From Klebsormidium nitens (Eukaryota > Streptophyta > Klebsormidiophyceae > Klebsormidiales > Klebsormidiaceae), in NCBI GenBank assembly GCA_000708835.1, contig DF236983.1, positions 197,753 through 261,752 of the forward strand: a stretch of 64,000 nucleotides of DNA, written 5' to 3'. Each line of letters begins with the position of its first letter. Position 1 is the first letter of the stretch. Under the pieces are notes generated by a model. That model was not told where the DNA came from. It saw nothing but the letters and a program-made list of their open reading frames with translations, and did no database searches. Of the stretch, positions 61,071-64,000 are shown one piece after another. The translations under genes were made by a program, and so were the position numbers.

Positions 61071-62268
61071 ACGAGACGTTGGTCTTCTAGCGACTGGTTG
61101 TGATCAAGCGAGCTTTTGATTCGCAAATCTGCCGTGCATGTGCAATGTCCAACTGTTGTTCCACATAGCTACTTTCAATCTGATCTCTTCATGCCAACGC
61201 CTTTTTGCTGGCACTATCGTTTGGGTTTTTTGGCAACTCGCATAAAATACGCCCATGGCAGCATGCATCCACGCACAAGTGTAGTCCTATCACACCCGGC
61301 CACAGTATCCTCTTTTGCGACACACTTAACTCGAATGAAAACTTCAAACATGTACACATATGGTCACATGCGTGCGCGCAGCTCTACGACCATTCGCGAA
61401 ACAGAGCAATGGCTCACACATTCATCAAAATGGAGATGGCACTGCATGGCTATTCGAAGTGCCATGTGCGCTGTTTATCGGCAAGGGCCCGGCCCAAGAG
61501 AAACCACTTATTCGACTTTTCAATCTAAGCAGCGCGACGGTGAGTACCTTAAAAGTAGAGCGGCTGCCACAATGATTGTATACACATCTGGCCCATGTGA
61601 AGGCCGTGCGATGGCCGCCCGGCCCTTCATATCGAAGCAACCCTATTGTCCAGAATCTGAACTCGGTCAGCCGCCTGTTGGCCGCGTCCGTGGGGTTTCT
61701 ACAGAGTGCTTTGCTAGCGCGCGTCAGCTTGACTGCGCGGCTACACAATATCTGCATTTCGACTGTATACAATGTGCGGCCTGCATCCTTCGAACTTGGA
61801 CGAAATTCGATCGTCCAAGTGTACCGTGGCATCTTATTTCACCTTCCTCGAGGTTAGGATCAAGACTCAGTGCAGACTACATGAGACGTCGATTGCTTAA
61901 TGCAAGAACGCGTTTAAGAAATCAAGCTCATCAGGACAATTTGTGACCAGCCTCACTGAGCTGCTTGAAGCCCAATCGAGTACAAAGGAATTGAAAGAGA
62001 GAACTACGTGTTTAAAGATAGCGTCTGCCCGATCCTGCTTTGTCCAATCACAGATGCAGAGTTTCTCTTATTTGTCAGACCGGATAGACAGGCAGAGTTT
62101 CTCTTATTTGTCAGACCGGATAGACAGGCCTACTACGAATCCTACTGTCAGCTGCAATGATAAGCTGGTGCACATGCGGATTTAGACTGCAAAATGTGGC
62201 GAACCATCAACACTCATTACCTGGGAGTTCAGGCTCAGTGTGTGGGGGCCAAGTCTCCTCAAATCACT
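61071..62268. other. Convergent intergenic region
   Basis: The region lies between the AQR stop and the coiled-coil gene stop. It holds a stop-free plus-strand frame of about 250 codons (61191-61946) whose Cys/His/Arg/Ser-rich composition is not protein-like, and a 36-bp tandem duplication near its right end. Confidence 0.5.
62056..62127. repeat. 36-bp perfect direct tandem duplication
   Basis: Two identical adjacent copies start at 62056 and 62092 (GCAGAGTTTCTC...GATAGACAG). They lie in the 3' flank of the coiled-coil gene. Confidence 0.92.
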
Positions 62269-63920
62269 TTACTCCTCAAAGTCAATGTCTTCAAACCCCT
62301 CAGCGCTATCCTCCAGTATCGTGCCCAGTGACTTTCGCAGGACACTGATGGACTTGGCTTCCTGCAGGATCAGCTGAGGGCGTCAGCTTGTTGTCGTTCC
62401 CCTTGCCGTTCGCAGGCACACAAGGCCCCCTTTCGACGTGGTCGACTTCGTACGTGAAAATCGAAATTGTGCAGTACCTTTTCTTGAAACGACTTTTCAA
62501 AAGTACGCATGAGAACTCGGTTTGAACCACAGCCACTCCGCCATGTCCTGGGGATGACTAAGCTTCGACGCAAGAACCTGATCGTAATAACGCGATTGGA
62601 AGCACAAAGAGTTCAACCTGACGGGTCGTTTCGAAGCGAAGTTGGTGGGAATGATCTCAAAACGCTTGTTAGTCTTTGTGAATCTCACCCGCTTCTGCTT
62701 TGAGAGAATCTCTTCGGCCTCCCGAAGCTTCTCAGTACACAGTTTCTGAAGGTTTGCGTACTCGGTCTTGTCTTTTCTCCCTGCGGCGGATGATTCAGCG
62801 GGTCAAATGGGAGCAGTAATACTTGTTTGTTTGACAGGATACTTCCAAAGCAGCCGATCGAATCCGGAAAAGTGGCACGGATTCAGAGAGTACCATTAGA
62901 AGCATGAGCATGATCACAAGTGACCTTGATTGAGAGACCTTCTTGGCCTTCGCAATTGTTTTGCTTTCAAAGAGTATGAATTCAATCTCTGAGCAGCAGT
63001 AGCGTCTTTCTTACTCTGTTGTTCAATCTTCCTGTCGAGCTTCTCCTTGAAGCTCTCGTACTCCGCGACTATTTTCTCGCGCTCCTGCAGATCAGGTCTT
63101 GCATGATGTTACTTATGCTGGTCAATGTTTTCAAAAACACAAGCTCCCCCACCTTTTTCAGCATGATTGCCTTCCATGTGCAAGGAATCCTGCTGCAATT
63201 ACTACACATCAAGAAAAGCATTTACACGAAAGCTGAGGCTTTTGTGGGCAAAGAGACACTGGCTATGGTGTTGAAGGACTTACCGTGTGAAATTTGTTGC
63301 AAGAAGCTTGGAATTTCTTTGCTTCTTTCTCAAACGACTCTGTGACGTGTTTCAGTCTCGCCTCGTACTACAGAAGAAAAGATGCAGGTAAGCAATAGAA
63401 TCTGCGCTTCTGGACAACATCGAGTCTAGAAGAAACACAAAATCGCTCCTTAAGAGCCCGATCCCATGGAATTCCAGAAAGAGCAGGTGAATGAGAAAAC
63501 ACCATTCCAAAGGCTCGCAGGAGACAGCTTTTTGTTCATATTAGGATCCTCTCAATCCGGTTCTTGGTTATCCGGTTCTTGGATCTCCGCAATACACATT
63601 CCTTAACAAGTCAGGCGTTCTGCCGCTCACCTGACGAGTAGTCTCGACGCACTTTCTCAGGTTTGAGTTCTCGTTTCCAGCCTTCACTATTGCCGCGTCT
63701 ATGGCGGTCTTCACCTCTTTGGTCAAGCTGCACAAGAAAATAGTCACTATTATCCGCACGCACAGTCCACGGATTCTCAAGGGAATTCACTCTCACTGTT
63801 CCAGATCATGAATCATTTGAACAGAGGCTGCTTCATGCAACAGGAGTTTCTTTGAGCTCACCTGGCTAGGCGCTCCGAACTCAGCTTTTTTGAGCTGGCC
63901 TGCGACTTTTCCTTGACAGA
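62269..63920 (-). CDS. Coiled-coil protein, 3' part only; possible SYCP3/Cor1-like
   Basis: Six exons on the minus strand join in phase (63920-63862, 63727-63631, 63367-63284, 63084-63015, 62780-62689, 62361-62269) into the last 164 residues of a protein whose start lies beyond the right edge. The visible part is almost entirely Lys/Glu-rich coiled coil (KHVTESFEKEAKKF, EREKIVAEYESFKEKLDRK). It ends in VLRKSLGTIL and a short acidic tail (EGFEDIDFEE). A coiled coil finishing in a Val-x-(x)-Arg-Lys-Ser-Leu element is reminiscent of the C-terminus of SYCP3/Cor1 meiotic-axis proteins. That likeness is short and unverified. Introns are small, about 130-330 bases. Function is otherwise unknown. Confidence 0.72.
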
Positions 63921-64000
63921 CTGAGCACAACGGAGGAGATGGATTCATGATATCTGAGATATTGTCAGCAGGGCATGGAAAAGCAATTCCAGGTTTCTAG

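Overview
The window is nuclear DNA from an intron-rich eukaryote with moderate GC content. Gene content points to the green-plant lineage, most likely a streptophyte (charophyte) alga of the Klebsormidium type. The evidence is a PHIP1-type protein (two RRMs plus CCHC knuckles, a plant family), a plant-style cold-shock-domain protein with glycine-rich linkers and zinc knuckles, and short GT-AG introns of roughly 90-1,000 bases in nearly every gene. The species name is an inference. A FUT8-like (GT23) fucosyltransferase would be unusual in a land plant and also favours an alga.

Thirteen protein genes and one tRNA gene can be supported. From left to right: a degenerate retroelement-like stretch (about 450-1310); a MYND zinc-finger gene (-); DNAJC25, an ER J-protein (+); a membrane-anchored RING-H2 ubiquitin ligase (+); an intron-containing tRNA (-); ARMC6 (-); ERCC1, the nucleotide-excision-repair nuclease subunit (+); a GT23 fucosyltransferase (-); an F-box protein (+); PHIP1 (+); a short PDCD4/SERBP1-motif protein (-); a cold-shock/zinc-knuckle RNA-binding protein, interrupted by an assembly gap (+); a Bin3/MePCE RNA-cap methyltransferase (-); Aquarius, the spliceosomal intron-binding helicase (+); and the 3' part of a coiled-coil gene that runs off the right edge (-). 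For ten of these I could join exons with matching phases from start to stop, or to the window edge. The cold-shock gene is joined across its gap. The MYND and PDCD4/SERBP1-motif models are incomplete.

The genes are arranged mostly as divergent pairs with short shared upstream regions (about 300-700 bases): MYND/DNAJC25, ARMC6/ERCC1, fucosyltransferase/F-box, PDCD4-motif/cold-shock and MePCE/AQR. The pairs meet tail to tail. Several products act on RNA (PHIP1, cold-shock protein, MePCE, AQR, possibly the SERBP1-like protein), but nothing shows that they form a coordinated cluster.

The most unusual signal is structural. In three unrelated genes (RING-H2, ARMC6, AQR) the intron just upstream of an exon carries a diverged copy of that exon's splice acceptor plus its first 40-90 bases, offset by about 113-162 bases. 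The RING-H2 gene has four such copies in a row. This looks like recurrent tandem duplication of 3' splice sites, producing decoy acceptors or incipient exons. The cold-shock gene may show a mature outcome of similar duplication: four zinc knuckles, each on its own exon, one behind a predicted GC-AG intron.
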